This document shows positions 43,944-52,710 of a DNA stretch of 64,000 nucleotides, one piece after another. A program made the translations under genes and the position numbers. Below the pieces are notes generated by a model. That model was given only the letters and a program-made list of their open reading frames with translations. It did not search any database and had not been told where the DNA came from. The first letter of the stretch is position 1; the number at the start of each line of letters is the position of its first letter. The stretch lies in assembly GCA_021770345.1 (NCBI GenBank), contig JAETRD010000001.1, forward strand, positions 1-64,000. The letters are read 5' to 3'. The DNA is from Lachnospiraceae bacterium (GTDB lineage Bacteria; Bacillota; Clostridia; Lachnospirales; Lachnospiraceae).

Positions 43944-44180
43944 TTATACTTCTTTGCTGTTGGGTTCATCCTCTGTTTCCCTGATCTCGAACAGGTCTCC
44001 TATTTCGCAGTCAAAAAATTCGCATAGCTTCAGGAGAAAATTGGCATCTATTCTTTGAAATTCGTCACGATAATATCTGTTGAAATTTGTTCGTTCAATA
44101 TCTAATGCCGAACATACCTTCTTCTTTGAAAGCTGATGCTCGTTTAGCAATTCTTCTAATCGCATATGAATATATTTCAT
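43944..44180 (-). CDS. Small XRE-family regulator
   Basis: A 78-residue protein with a helix-turn-helix: 'MRLEELLNEHQLSKKKVCSALDIERTNFNRYY' followed by 'LLKLCEFFDCEIGDLFEI'. That ending is the typical last helix of single-domain XRE repressors, and an acidic tail follows. The start at 44180 has a GGGAGAGGG site; the longer frame upstream has none. It is divergent from a small membrane-protein gene and lies in an A+T-rich pocket, which suggests an acquired unit. Confidence 0.8.
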   Translation of the reverse strand: MKYIHMRLEELLNEHQLSKKKVCSALDIERTNFNRYYRDEFQRIDANFLLKLCEFFDCEIGDLFEIRETEDEPNSKEV

Positions 44181-44370
44181 GTTTTCCCTCTCCCTTTGTT
44201 TATAGTTTAAACAATGTGTCTCCAAAATATAACTCGCAGTATAGACTTGGCGAAACAGACAGGGTATAATAAGCATATCTATATAGGCACATAAAAGGAA
44301 AACGTCCATTGTACAATTTTATAAATATTGATAAACTATTGTATAGAAATGGTAAAGGAGGAGGATGCGT

Positions 44371-44589
44371 ATGATATCATATTCATTATTTTGTATTGCC
44401 TTAATTTGCTATTTTGTATATGCCACTATATGGAATATTACCAGATTTTCATACTTTATAAAGTGCCTCAAAATAAAAAAATGCTCAGACAGCACCTGTA
44501 AATTCAATTCGTCCTGTACGAAATACAGAGAAGAATTAATGGAAGAAGACACCGAACGGCTTTTAAAATTGATCGAACAGTTAAAGTAG
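44371..44589 (+). CDS. Small single-pass membrane protein of unknown function
   Basis: A 72-residue protein: one N-terminal membrane helix ('MISYSLFCIALICYFVYATIW'), then a basic stretch with four cysteines ('CLKIKKCSDSTCKFNSSC') and an acidic helical end. AAGGAGG precedes the ATG at 44371; an ATG two codons earlier is too close to it. A promoter (TAGACT, 17 bases, TATAAT at 44265-44270) lies upstream. Divergent from the XRE gene. The four Cys might bind a metal, but no family was recognised. Confidence 0.6.
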   Translation: MISYSLFCIALICYFVYATIWNITRFSYFIKCLKIKKCSDSTCKFNSSCTKYREELMEEDTERLLKLIEQLK

Positions 44590-44627
44590 CGGCAAAGTTT
44601 TATCCGGAACAGAACTACATACAAAAA

Positions 44628-44657
44628 CCTGCTGCGATTCGTCCGAATCGCAGCAGG
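44628..44657. terminator. Bidirectional terminator after the GH2 gene
   Basis: A perfect 14-bp stem (CCTGCTGCGATTCG / CGAATCGCAGCAGG) with a 2-base loop. TTTTT follows on the minus strand (for the glycan operon) and a T-rich run on the plus strand. Confidence 0.85.
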
Positions 44658-44669
44658 CAGATATCGTCT

Positions 44670-46928
44670 TTATTTTTTTATTTGATTCAGCCGCTCATTT
44701 AACAGATAATACACTTCATCCGGCAGCATCCTGTTAATATGATGCCAGACTGCGGTAAACGTCAGCGCTCCGCCCCCGGACAACCGCTCGGCCATAGCCG
44801 GGTTTGCGAGAGCCAGCGGCGCTGCGATCAACTCCTGCACGGCCTGCCGCCCCTCGGGATAACGGAAAATGTCCTCCATCGAGTCGTCCACGGAAAGGTA
44901 TCCCTCGCGGACGACAATTTCCTTTGGCACCTGCGCCCCGGAGCCGGAAATCTTTGCAAACCACTGCGCCACCGCGCCTGCCACCTGTTTTTCCTCTTTA
45001 TAGGTGTACTCCTCCGGGAACTGCTCCACCTGTTCCAGTATCAGCATATCCGTGCAGCCGTCCGGCGTTTTTGCCACAATCTCATTCAGCGGACGATCCA
45101 ATTCGATTCCCTTAAACGCAAACACACGCGCTCCTTCCCGCCTGCCCGCATATCTGCCGTTGACCCACAATTCCACACACGCACGGTTGCTGTATACCCG
45201 GATGTCGACGGTGTGCCCTGCGCGCTTTGTGAATCGTTTTCCGCAGAGATAGACAAACGGCTCCGCACTCCAGCATGCCTTGTAAAAATAGAACGCCTGC
45301 TTTTTCATGGCCCGGTCAAACGTCACAAGACCTTTGTTATTCCGCCCCTTACAGCCGCCCTCATCGCGGGCATCCGCAGCAAAATCAAACATATTCCAAA
45401 GCCAGGTCGCCCACAGATACGGCCGCTTTTCAAACGCTGCATATGCCTTCTCATGTACAAGCGCCTGATACTCTTCGGTATAGTCCTTCACCTTCGGCTC
45501 CGCACTGTGCCAGCGCAGAATACTCTCCGCTCCGTACTCGCTGATCGCAAGCGGGACATCCGGCATCTGTCCGTGCCTCTCGTCGCAAAATGCGCCGTGA
45601 TCGTCCGCCGTCCCCTCGTACCAACCCATATATTCATTGTACGAAGTCAAATCCGAGATATGAAACAGCGCGCTGTCTGTCTGTGTCATCCCGACATTGG
45701 CAATTGCGGTCAGTCTCGTCGGATCAAGCTCCTTCGCCGTCCGGTGCAGTTCGCGCAAAATCGCATACATTGCCTCCGATTCCCCTCCGATTCCAAGCTC
45801 ATTGGCAATTCCCCAGAAACAGATCGAAGGATGATTGTAATTCTGCAATATAAGCTCCCGCAGCTGCTGCCGCAAGTTTTCGTCCGCCTCTTCCCGCGCG
45901 TCATAGACACTGATAAACGGAATCTCCGCCCAGACTACCATTCCGTTTCGGTCACACAGATCATAGAAAAACGGCGCCTGCTGATAATGCGCGAGACGGA
46001 TCGTGTTTGCGCCGATTTCGCGTATCAGCGCCATATCGGTAAGATGTTCCCTCTCCGTAATCGCCCATCCCATATTCTCACGGTCCTGATGGCGGCAGAC
46101 GCCATGCAGCGGGTAAGACACACCGTTTAAGAAAAATCCTTCCGCGGCGCTGACCGAATACTCCCGGAAGCCGAAATCGACGCAGATACGGTCCATGACC
46201 GCATCCCCTTTGCACAGGCAGAGCGCGGCGCGGTACAGATACGGGTCCGCGCAGCCGTTCCAGCGGTGCACCTTTTGCACATCAAGCGCAAGACGGACAG
46301 ATTCACCGGCGGGACCGATTTCGATTCGCCCGGATTTCGCCGCACAGGTCCCCTCCGCATCAAAAATTTCCGCATAGACAGCGTCCCCGCCCGTCACAAA
46401 TGTCTCGATCTCCACATGTCCGTCGCCGGCCGAGGGCGTCACAAAAACCGCATCCGTTCCGAAACGCTCCACATCAAAATGCGCGTCCTCCGCAAATATA
46501 AGCAGCTCCACGTCGCGATAGATGCCGCCAAAAAACGTAAAATCCGCCTGCCTCGGATAAATGGCCTGCTCATTATTGTTATCCGCGCACACGCGAATCT
46601 CATTTTCCCCGTCCCGCAGATACGGCGTCAGATCCAGTGTAAACGCCGAGAAACCGCCCCTGTGCTCTCCCACCGGACTTCCGTTGCACCAGACTTTGGC
46701 CGACTTGCTGACCGCGCCAAACCGGAGATACACCTGCCGCCACTCCGGCTCCCTGACAAAGCATTTCCGGTACCATGCCTCGCCCTGATAGTAGTCGCTG
46801 CCGCCGTCCTGCCCGTCTGTGGCGTTCCAGGTATGGGGCAGCGCGACACGCTCCCACACCGCTTCCGCCTCCGGCAGATTTCCCTTATAAAACTCCCATT
46901 CTTCATTCCATTTAATTGTGTTCCGCAT
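44670..46928 (-). CDS. GH2-family glycosidase, probable beta-galactosidase
   Basis: A 752-residue short-form GH2 enzyme. Sugar-binding jelly roll (to about 165, 'WYRKCFVREPEWRQVYLRFGAVSKSAKVWCNG'), immunoglobulin-like domain, then the TIM barrel with 'LHGVCRHQDRENMGWAI', acid/base Glu in 'CFWGIANELGIGG' and probable nucleophile Glu in 'PLAISEYGAES'. 'YLWATWLWNMFDFAADARDEGG' is typical of GH2 galactosidases. There is no signal peptide, so it acts on imported oligosaccharides. It is last in an operon with the esterase, two-component system and ABC importer. Beta-glucuronidase or mannosidase activity is less likely but not excluded. Confidence 0.85.
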   Translation of the reverse strand: MRNTIKWNEEWEFYKGNLPEAEAVWERVALPHTWNATDGQDGGSDYYQGEAWYRKCFVREPEWRQVYLRFGAVSKSAKVWCNGSPVGEHRGGFSAFTLDLTPYLRDGENEIRVCADNNNEQAIYPRQADFTFFGGIYRDVELLIFAEDAHFDVERFGTDAVFVTPSAGDGHVEIETFVTGGDAVYAEIFDAEGTCAAKSGRIEIGPAGESVRLALDVQKVHRWNGCADPYLYRAALCLCKGDAVMDRICVDFGFREYSVSAAEGFFLNGVSYPLHGVCRHQDRENMGWAITEREHLTDMALIREIGANTIRLAHYQQAPFFYDLCDRNGMVVWAEIPFISVYDAREEADENLRQQLRELILQNYNHPSICFWGIANELGIGGESEAMYAILRELHRTAKELDPTRLTAIANVGMTQTDSALFHISDLTSYNEYMGWYEGTADDHGAFCDERHGQMPDVPLAISEYGAESILRWHSAEPKVKDYTEEYQALVHEKAYAAFEKRPYLWATWLWNMFDFAADARDEGGCKGRNNKGLVTFDRAMKKQAFYFYKACWSAEPFVYLCGKRFTKRAGHTVDIRVYSNRACVELWVNGRYAGRREGARVFAFKGIELDRPLNEIVAKTPDGCTDMLILEQVEQFPEEYTYKEEKQVAGAVAQWFAKISGSGAQVPKEIVVREGYLSVDDSMEDIFRYPEGRQAVQELIAAPLALANPAMAERLSGGGALTFTAVWHHINRMLPDEVYYLLNERLNQIKK

Positions 46929-46983
46929 AATGTCCTATCCGCCTTTCTTCCATAAATATACCGTAGAAAGAAGCAATCAAACG

Positions 46984-48360
46984 CTACTTTACATCCAGCA
47001 TCCGCACATATGGATTTTCCTGCGTATACGCGCTCCATTCCGGCAGTCCTTCCCCGTTCGGATTTCCGTTCTTCATAAAGTTGCTCCAATATCCGATCAT
47101 CTCCGCCGACAGCGCACGATCCGCCTCCGTAAACGGTCTCCAGCAGTAGCTAAGGCTGCCGAACACATACCACAGCTCCGCCGAGTGAAACGCGCCGCTC
47201 TCGTCCCCCGGCAGCTTTCTGTCAAAGTAATACACATACGCCGCCGTCCGCCCGTCCTCGCTCACTTTCTCTGCAAAGGCAAGGTTGGCCGCCTGCATCG
47301 GATTGTTTTCGGGCGATTTCTCTGTCTGATTTTCCGTCGTGATATCATCGCCGTTCGCACCGAGCAGATACGGGACTGCATGGTAACATCCCTCCTCTAT
47401 CAACGTATCCTGATCTTTTGTCAGCAGCTCCCCGTCAATCACAGGGACAAACGGCATCCCTTTCCGCCGGGAAAACGCCTTCCCGATCATGACGCCTGCC
47501 GCCTTCATCATATCCTCTGTCGAAGTCTCATACAGCGCCGCAAGCGCCTGCTTTTTCTTTTCCTCGCTTTCCTTCCACTCCCCATCACAGATGCCGAGCG
47601 CCTCAAGCAAATCTTCCGCGAAATCGGACGCCTCTTCCATGCTGCGCCCCGCCGCAAGCGGATGTCTGTAACCGCCTCCGCTCTGCAGGATCACACGCTC
47701 AAACAATCCTTTTGCCTGCTCCGACACCGCGAGTACCTGCAGGCTCATCGCGCCCGCCGACTGGCCGAATACCGTCACATTTCCCGGATCGCCGCCAAAC
47801 GCCGCGATATTTTCCTTCACCCAGGTGAGCGCCGCAATCTGGTCCCAGAGGCCGTAGTTGCCTCCCGCCTCATTCTCCCCGGGGACGCAAAGCAGCGGAT
47901 GACACAGAAAGCCAAACACGCCGAGCCGGTAATTGACAGTCACGACGATCACGCCCGCCTTTGCCAGGTTGTCGCACACGAAGGGCAGATTACTCCCGGC
48001 ACCGCCCAAAAATGCTCCGCCGTGTATGTAGACCGCCACCGGAAGCTTTTCCTGCGAATGCCCGTCCTCCGGCTTCGGAACACAGAGATTCAGGTACAGA
48101 CAATCCTCGCTCATCTCGCATGTAAAATCCGGGTTGCTGTAAAATTCTTTTTTATAAAACGTATCCTGTGGATTATCGGTCTGCATGCTGCGGCAGCCAA
48201 AGTGATCCGCCCGGTATACCCCGCTCCAGGGTTCCGGGCGCTGGGGTTTCTGAAAACGAAGTGCCCCGACCGGCGGCTTCGCATACGGAATCCCCAGATA
48301 AAACTCGCATCCGTTTTTTGTCATTCCCTCAATCTGTCCATAGTTTGTACTTACTACCAT
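46984..48360 (-). CDS. Type-B carboxylesterase
   Basis: A 458-residue alpha/beta hydrolase of the carboxylesterase/para-nitrobenzyl-esterase family. The oxyanion region 'PVAVYIHGGAFLGGAGS' is at about residues 107-123, the nucleophile Ser in 'VFGQSAGAMSLQVL' (about 190), and 'GIPYAKPPVGALRFQKPQ' is the N-terminal signature. There is no signal peptide, so it is cytosolic. Lying 17 bases after a sugar-responsive regulator and before a GH2 enzyme, it probably removes acyl groups from imported glycan fragments. A decayed paralogue lies at 43.7-43.9 kb. Confidence 0.9.
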   Translation of the reverse strand: MVVSTNYGQIEGMTKNGCEFYLGIPYAKPPVGALRFQKPQRPEPWSGVYRADHFGCRSMQTDNPQDTFYKKEFYSNPDFTCEMSEDCLYLNLCVPKPEDGHSQEKLPVAVYIHGGAFLGGAGSNLPFVCDNLAKAGVIVVTVNYRLGVFGFLCHPLLCVPGENEAGGNYGLWDQIAALTWVKENIAAFGGDPGNVTVFGQSAGAMSLQVLAVSEQAKGLFERVILQSGGGYRHPLAAGRSMEEASDFAEDLLEALGICDGEWKESEEKKKQALAALYETSTEDMMKAAGVMIGKAFSRRKGMPFVPVIDGELLTKDQDTLIEEGCYHAVPYLLGANGDDITTENQTEKSPENNPMQAANLAFAEKVSEDGRTAAYVYYFDRKLPGDESGAFHSAELWYVFGSLSYCWRPFTEADRALSAEMIGYWSNFMKNGNPNGEGLPEWSAYTQENPYVRMLDVK

Positions 48361-48377
48361 CTGTTTTCCTCCTTCAC

Positions 48378-49136
48378 TTATTTATTCCGCTGTCTAAATT
48401 CCTGCGGCGTCAGTCCCACCTGCTCCTTAAATAGTTTCGTAAAATAAGACGAATAGGATATGCCGACTCTTTCCGAAATACCGGTAATCGACAGGCTTGT
48501 CTTTGTCAGCAGCTGCTTTGCCACTGCTATACGCCTTTTTGTGATGTAATCCGTGAGCGCAAGGCCTGTTTCCTTTTTAAAAATCCGTCCGAGATAGCCC
48601 GGGCTGACATGAACCATCGCCGCAAGCTCATCCCTCTGTAAGTTCGGGGCGGACAGATTCTCCGCAATCAGCTTTTTGACCTGCGCCACCAATTCCTCTG
48701 TCGTCTCCTCCGCGTCTGCTTCCGCAAATTCAGACAGGCTGATTGTTTTTTCTTCCAGCAATATCTTCTTTTCGATGCGCAGGAGAATCGCCTCCAGCTC
48801 CTCATACGGAATCGGTTTTAACACATAATCCTCCACCCCGAAACGCAGCGCCTCCTGCGCATAGGTAAATTCCGCATGGCCCGTATAAAAAACCGCGCGC
48901 ACCTTCGGCGCAAACTCCCTTACCCAGCGAATCAGCTCCAGTCCGTTTCCGTTTGGCATCTCAATATCCGTAATCAGAATATCCACCGGGTACATTTTCA
49001 TCATCCGAATTGCGGTATCCTTACTGTGACACTTATAGACTTTCCCGATCTCTAATGACTCCCAGTCAATTCCCTCCTCCAGACCGAGAATTGCAAGCTC
49101 ATCATCGTCTACAATAAGTACATTGAATTTACGCAT
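48378..49136 (-). CDS. YesN-type response regulator with AraC output domain
   Basis: A 252-residue regulator. The receiver opens 'NVLIVDDDELAILGLEE', with phosphoacceptor Asp57 in 'ILITDIEMPNGNGLELI' and Lys in 'YVLKPIPYEEL'. The C-terminal AraC domain contains 'NLQRDELAAMVHVSPGYLGRIFKKETGLALTDYITKRRI' and 'LSITGISERVGISYSSYFTKLFKEQVGLTPQEFR'. It is 15 bases downstream of its kinase. The likely target is the operon's own promoter, where two GGTTTCGATA repeats lie 21 bases apart. Confidence 0.93.
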   Translation of the reverse strand: MRKFNVLIVDDDELAILGLEEGIDWESLEIGKVYKCHSKDTAIRMMKMYPVDILITDIEMPNGNGLELIRWVREFAPKVRAVFYTGHAEFTYAQEALRFGVEDYVLKPIPYEELEAILLRIEKKILLEEKTISLSEFAEADAEETTEELVAQVKKLIAENLSAPNLQRDELAAMVHVSPGYLGRIFKKETGLALTDYITKRRIAVAKQLLTKTSLSITGISERVGISYSSYFTKLFKEQVGLTPQEFRQRNK

Positions 49137-49151
49137 GGCCGCCCCCCTCTG

Positions 49152-50873
49152 TCACACATCTTCATTCGCACCGTCATCTACCACAATATAGGGTATCCTT
49201 ATCGTTGTCACCGCCCCATTTTCGTTTCCCAACCGGATATCCGCCCGTTCCCCATAAATCAGGTGCAGCCTGCGGTAAACATTCGTCAGGCCGATATGCC
49301 CGTTCCCACCGGTATGCTTCCAGTCGGAATTCAGCAATTCATCGCTGTACCCGATCCCGTTATCCCAAATACGAATCCACAGATATTCTTTTGCGGCGTC
49401 CACCTGCACACGAATCAGAATCCGGTTGCTCTCCTTCAGAGAAAACGCATATTTCACACTGTTTTCCACAAAACTTTGAATCACAAACGGCGGGACAAGC
49501 GCTCCAGGCGTCTCCTCCCCGGCCTCAATCTCGCATATAATCTGCTTCATATAGCGGATTTCCTGAATTTCCATATAAGCCCTTACATGTTCTAACTCCC
49601 GCTTAAGCTCCACCAGCTCCGTTGCATCCTGAAACATATAACGGGAATAGTTTACAACCGATTGCGAAATCCTCTGAATCGTATCGTACTCCCTGCACTG
49701 TGCCAGCGAATAGATAATATGAAACATATTCGCGTAAAAATGCGGTTTAATCTGCAGTTGTAAATACTGCATCGTCGCTTTCTGTATCTCCAGCTGACTT
49801 TCATACTTTTCAATCTTTAATTGCTTTATTCTGCCGACCATGTGATTAAATGCGGATACCAGCTGGCAAAGCTCGCTGATTCCCGACTGTTCCGCTACCG
49901 TCACATCCAAATCTCCGTCTGCGATCCGCGCCATTGAATCTGCGATATTGCGAATCGGCATCCCGACATAAAAATGCAGCAATGCCGACACCCCAGGCAC
50001 AAGAAACATCAAAATCAGAAATACCAGAAAAAAGATCAGCCGGAATACGTTCATATCCTCGAGAATACTCTGCTTGTCCGTCAGCATTCCGAAATAATAC
50101 CCGGTCTGTTCCGAGACATATCCGGTCTGCAGATACTGCTTTCCCTCCACGGAAATATACGTTCCTTCCTGCGTCGGAGAAAGCACGTCCTCCACGGCGC
50201 CAGAAACCGCAATGACTCTGCCGTCCTCCTCCGCCACAAACGCGATTCCCGTCTCCTTATACTGCGCATAGGAAAGCATCTGTAAAATTTTCGCCTCCGA
50301 CACACAGGCAATAAGGTAGCTGTCCTCGATTTTAAGCAGACGCAGCATATAATTTCCCTGCGGACACATGCAGACCATATACCGCCGCGGGAAACCTCCC
50401 ACTCCCTCCGCAATCATAGAGCCAAACAGTCCTTTTAATTCCCTGCGGGCCTGATAATTTCCTTCCGTCCCCGTCTCAAGCCATACCATCCCATCTGCAC
50501 GCTCCGTACAAACCAGCACAAAATCAATCATATCCGACCACGAGACAATACTGCTAAGAGACGCAAGCACCGTGTGCTGCGCCTCCAGCAGTTGTATGGG
50601 ATCCGTCTCATTGCCCAGAGAATAATAGAGCTGCGTCACCGTCCTGTCTGCGCTGTTGTAAAGGGATTCATAGATAAAACTGTCCGAAATCTCCAGCGCA
50701 TCCTCGATATCCTCCTGCACAATGCGGACGCTCTTGCGTATCGTCTCCTCCGCCCGCTCTGTGAGCATCCGAAGCAGCCAGGAGGAGGTGAACGCATAGA
50801 TCACTGCAAGGAGAATCAACATGCCAACCCAATAATATCGAATCCAACTCTGCAGCGATATCTCTCTTTTCAT
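49152..50873 (-). CDS. YesM-type sensor histidine kinase
   Basis: A 573-residue kinase. Two membrane helices (about 13-33 and 275-300) flank a ~240-residue extracellular sensor domain of the Cache type. HAMP follows ('FYVGMPIRNIADSMARIADGDLDV'), then the His_kinase domain 'LQLQIKPHFYANMFHIIYSLAQ' with the phosphoacceptor His and a compact HATPase ('VENSVKYAFS', 'IWDNGIGYS', 'GGNGHIGLTNVYRRL'). It senses an extracellular sugar, possibly via the lipoprotein encoded upstream, and works with the adjacent regulator. Confidence 0.93.
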   Translation of the reverse strand: MKREISLQSWIRYYWVGMLILLAVIYAFTSSWLLRMLTERAEETIRKSVRIVQEDIEDALEISDSFIYESLYNSADRTVTQLYYSLGNETDPIQLLEAQHTVLASLSSIVSWSDMIDFVLVCTERADGMVWLETGTEGNYQARRELKGLFGSMIAEGVGGFPRRYMVCMCPQGNYMLRLLKIEDSYLIACVSEAKILQMLSYAQYKETGIAFVAEEDGRVIAVSGAVEDVLSPTQEGTYISVEGKQYLQTGYVSEQTGYYFGMLTDKQSILEDMNVFRLIFFLVFLILMFLVPGVSALLHFYVGMPIRNIADSMARIADGDLDVTVAEQSGISELCQLVSAFNHMVGRIKQLKIEKYESQLEIQKATMQYLQLQIKPHFYANMFHIIYSLAQCREYDTIQRISQSVVNYSRYMFQDATELVELKRELEHVRAYMEIQEIRYMKQIICEIEAGEETPGALVPPFVIQSFVENSVKYAFSLKESNRILIRVQVDAAKEYLWIRIWDNGIGYSDELLNSDWKHTGGNGHIGLTNVYRRLHLIYGERADIRLGNENGAVTTIRIPYIVVDDGANEDV

Positions 50874-50888
50874 CTTGCCACTCCTCCG

Positions 50889-51773
50889 TTATCCCTTTAC
50901 CGCTCCGACCGTAAGTCCCTTCATGTAATATTTCTGGAAAAATGGGTACAAAACGATCATCGGCAGCATACCAACCACCGCAATCGCCATGCGAAGCGAC
51001 AGGGATGGAATCGCCGCCGTGTCTGTCGCTACCATAGACGCATCCATCGACTGCGCCAGATACTGTGCATTCGTCAGCATATTATTGAGCAGCGCCTGTA
51101 TCCCCACCAGTTCCTTGTCTGTAATATAGTATAAACTATTTGTCCAGTCATTCCAATACATCAATGCTTTCATAAAACCGATTGTCGCCAGAATCGGCAC
51201 GCTCAGCGGCAGCACAATCTTAAAGAAAATCCCAAATTCCGTCATTCCATCCATCCGGGCACTCTCCAAAATTTCCTGCGGAATATTATTCTGGAAATAG
51301 GTTCTTGTAATCATAATGTGGAACGCGCTGCACAAAAGCGACGGAATCAGAAGCGCCCATATCGTGTTTTTGATGTGAAAAATATTGCACCACATCATAT
51401 AACTCGGCACAAGACCGCCTGAAAACAACATTGTAAACAGCACATAAAAACTCAAAAGCCGCTTGCCCGGAAGCCCCGGAACCGTCAGCGTGTACGAAAT
51501 CATCGTCGTGATAACCACGCTGACCGCCGTACCTGCCAACGTGACAAAAATTGTCACCAGATAAGAGTGGAATACACTGCCTTCTCCGAAAATATACTGA
51601 TATGCCGTAAAATCTATTTTTTTCGGAATCAAAGAATACCCGTATTTGATAATATCAGACTCCGGCGCCAGCGAGGACATGATTAAGAGCGCCACCGGAA
51701 AAATAACCATTACCGTCATACAAATCATAATCGCATGCGCCATTATCTGAAAACCTTTGTCCTTTTTTACCAT
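50889..51773 (-). CDS. ABC sugar permease, LplC/YtcP-like
   Basis: A 294-residue inner-membrane permease with six membrane segments. The ATPase-coupling EAA loop reads 'EILESARMDGMTEFGIFFKIVLPLSVPILATI'. The N-terminal 'MVKKDKGFQIMAHAIMICMTVMVIFPVALLIMSSLAPE' and the ending 'KYYMKGLTVGAVKG' are typical of the LplC branch. It pairs with the LplB-like permease 12 bases upstream. No ATPase is encoded here, so a shared MsmK-type ATPase elsewhere is expected. Confidence 0.92.
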   Translation of the reverse strand: MVKKDKGFQIMAHAIMICMTVMVIFPVALLIMSSLAPESDIIKYGYSLIPKKIDFTAYQYIFGEGSVFHSYLVTIFVTLAGTAVSVVITTMISYTLTVPGLPGKRLLSFYVLFTMLFSGGLVPSYMMWCNIFHIKNTIWALLIPSLLCSAFHIMITRTYFQNNIPQEILESARMDGMTEFGIFFKIVLPLSVPILATIGFMKALMYWNDWTNSLYYITDKELVGIQALLNNMLTNAQYLAQSMDASMVATDTAAIPSLSLRMAIAVVGMLPMIVLYPFFQKYYMKGLTVGAVKG

Positions 51774-51785
51774 TCTATTCCCCTC

Positions 51786-52709
51786 CTAGAACATTGCGTT
51801 TTCCCTGCTGAATTTTCTGACCAGCGCATTCGTAATCATAACCAGACAGAAACCGACCACCGACTGATAGAAGCATGCCGCAGCCGACATCCCCATATTC
51901 GCCGTATTCATCAGGCCGCGATACACATAAGTATCAATCGTCTGTGTCACGTCGATGATTGCTCCGCTGTTCATCGGCACCTGATAAAACAATCCGAAAT
52001 CCGAATTAAATATCTTTCCGACCGATAAAATCGTCAGCGTGACGATCGTCGGAACCAGGCAGGGCAGCGTGATATTCACAAAGCAGCGGAACCGGTTTGC
52101 CCCGTCGAGATTCGCTGCCTCATATAATCCCGGATCGATCGCCGACATATTGGCGAGATACAGAATACAGTTCGAGCCGGTCATCTGCCAGAAATGAATA
52201 AAAATCAGGATAAACGGCCACCATTTCTGCTCGCTGTAAAAGGAAACGGGTTCCAGTCCAAGCGGCGCCAAAATATGCATATTAATGTATCCGGTATCTC
52301 CCGCAAGCAGCGCATTCGCCAGATAAGAGATAATGATGATCGACAAAAGCCCCGGGAACAATATCACAGTCTGATACACTTTTCTCGACATTTCATGCTT
52401 CAGTTCATGCAAAAGGTATGCCACCAGAATCGAAATAATTGTCCCGAACACGATAAAGGCAAGGTTATATAAAATCGTATTGCGCGTCATAATCCACGCG
52501 TCGGAGCTCTGAAACAAAAACTTAAAATTGTTCAGCCCCACTTTTTCACTCCCGAAAATGCCCCCGCTCACCGTATATTTTTCAAACGCAAGGATCAAAC
52601 CGCCCATCGGAATATAATTATTGATGAAAAAATAAACACAGGCCGGCAGCGCCATCAGGTAAAACGGCCAGTACCGTTTTACCTGTTTCAACATATTCTT
52701 TTTTTTCAT
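51786..52709 (-). CDS. ABC sugar permease, LplB-like
   Basis: A 307-residue permease with six membrane segments and the EAA loop 'GLYEAANLDGANRFRCFVNITLPCLVPTIV'. The start is the ATG at 52709 (MKKKNMLKQVKRYW), directly after the binding-protein stop; its GGAGG site is inside the 3' end of that gene. The longer open frame upstream overlaps the binding-protein gene and is rejected. Together with the LplC-like permease it forms the channel of an oligosaccharide importer. Confidence 0.92.
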   Translation of the reverse strand: MKKKNMLKQVKRYWPFYLMALPACVYFFINNYIPMGGLILAFEKYTVSGGIFGSEKVGLNNFKFLFQSSDAWIMTRNTILYNLAFIVFGTIISILVAYLLHELKHEMSRKVYQTVILFPGLLSIIIISYLANALLAGDTGYINMHILAPLGLEPVSFYSEQKWWPFILIFIHFWQMTGSNCILYLANMSAIDPGLYEAANLDGANRFRCFVNITLPCLVPTIVTLTILSVGKIFNSDFGLFYQVPMNSGAIIDVTQTIDTYVYRGLMNTANMGMSAAACFYQSVVGFCLVMITNALVRKFSRENAMF

Positions 52710-52710
52710 A

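Noticed and set aside
43772..43984. Plus-strand frame containing LPSVDKGT
   Set aside because: This peptide is just the translation of the micro-repeat and occurs at each copy; it is not evidence for a gene.
44739..48447. Long plus-strand frames opposite the GH2 and esterase genes
   Set aside because: Both lie antisense to clearly homologous genes with good ribosome sites and show no family resemblance.
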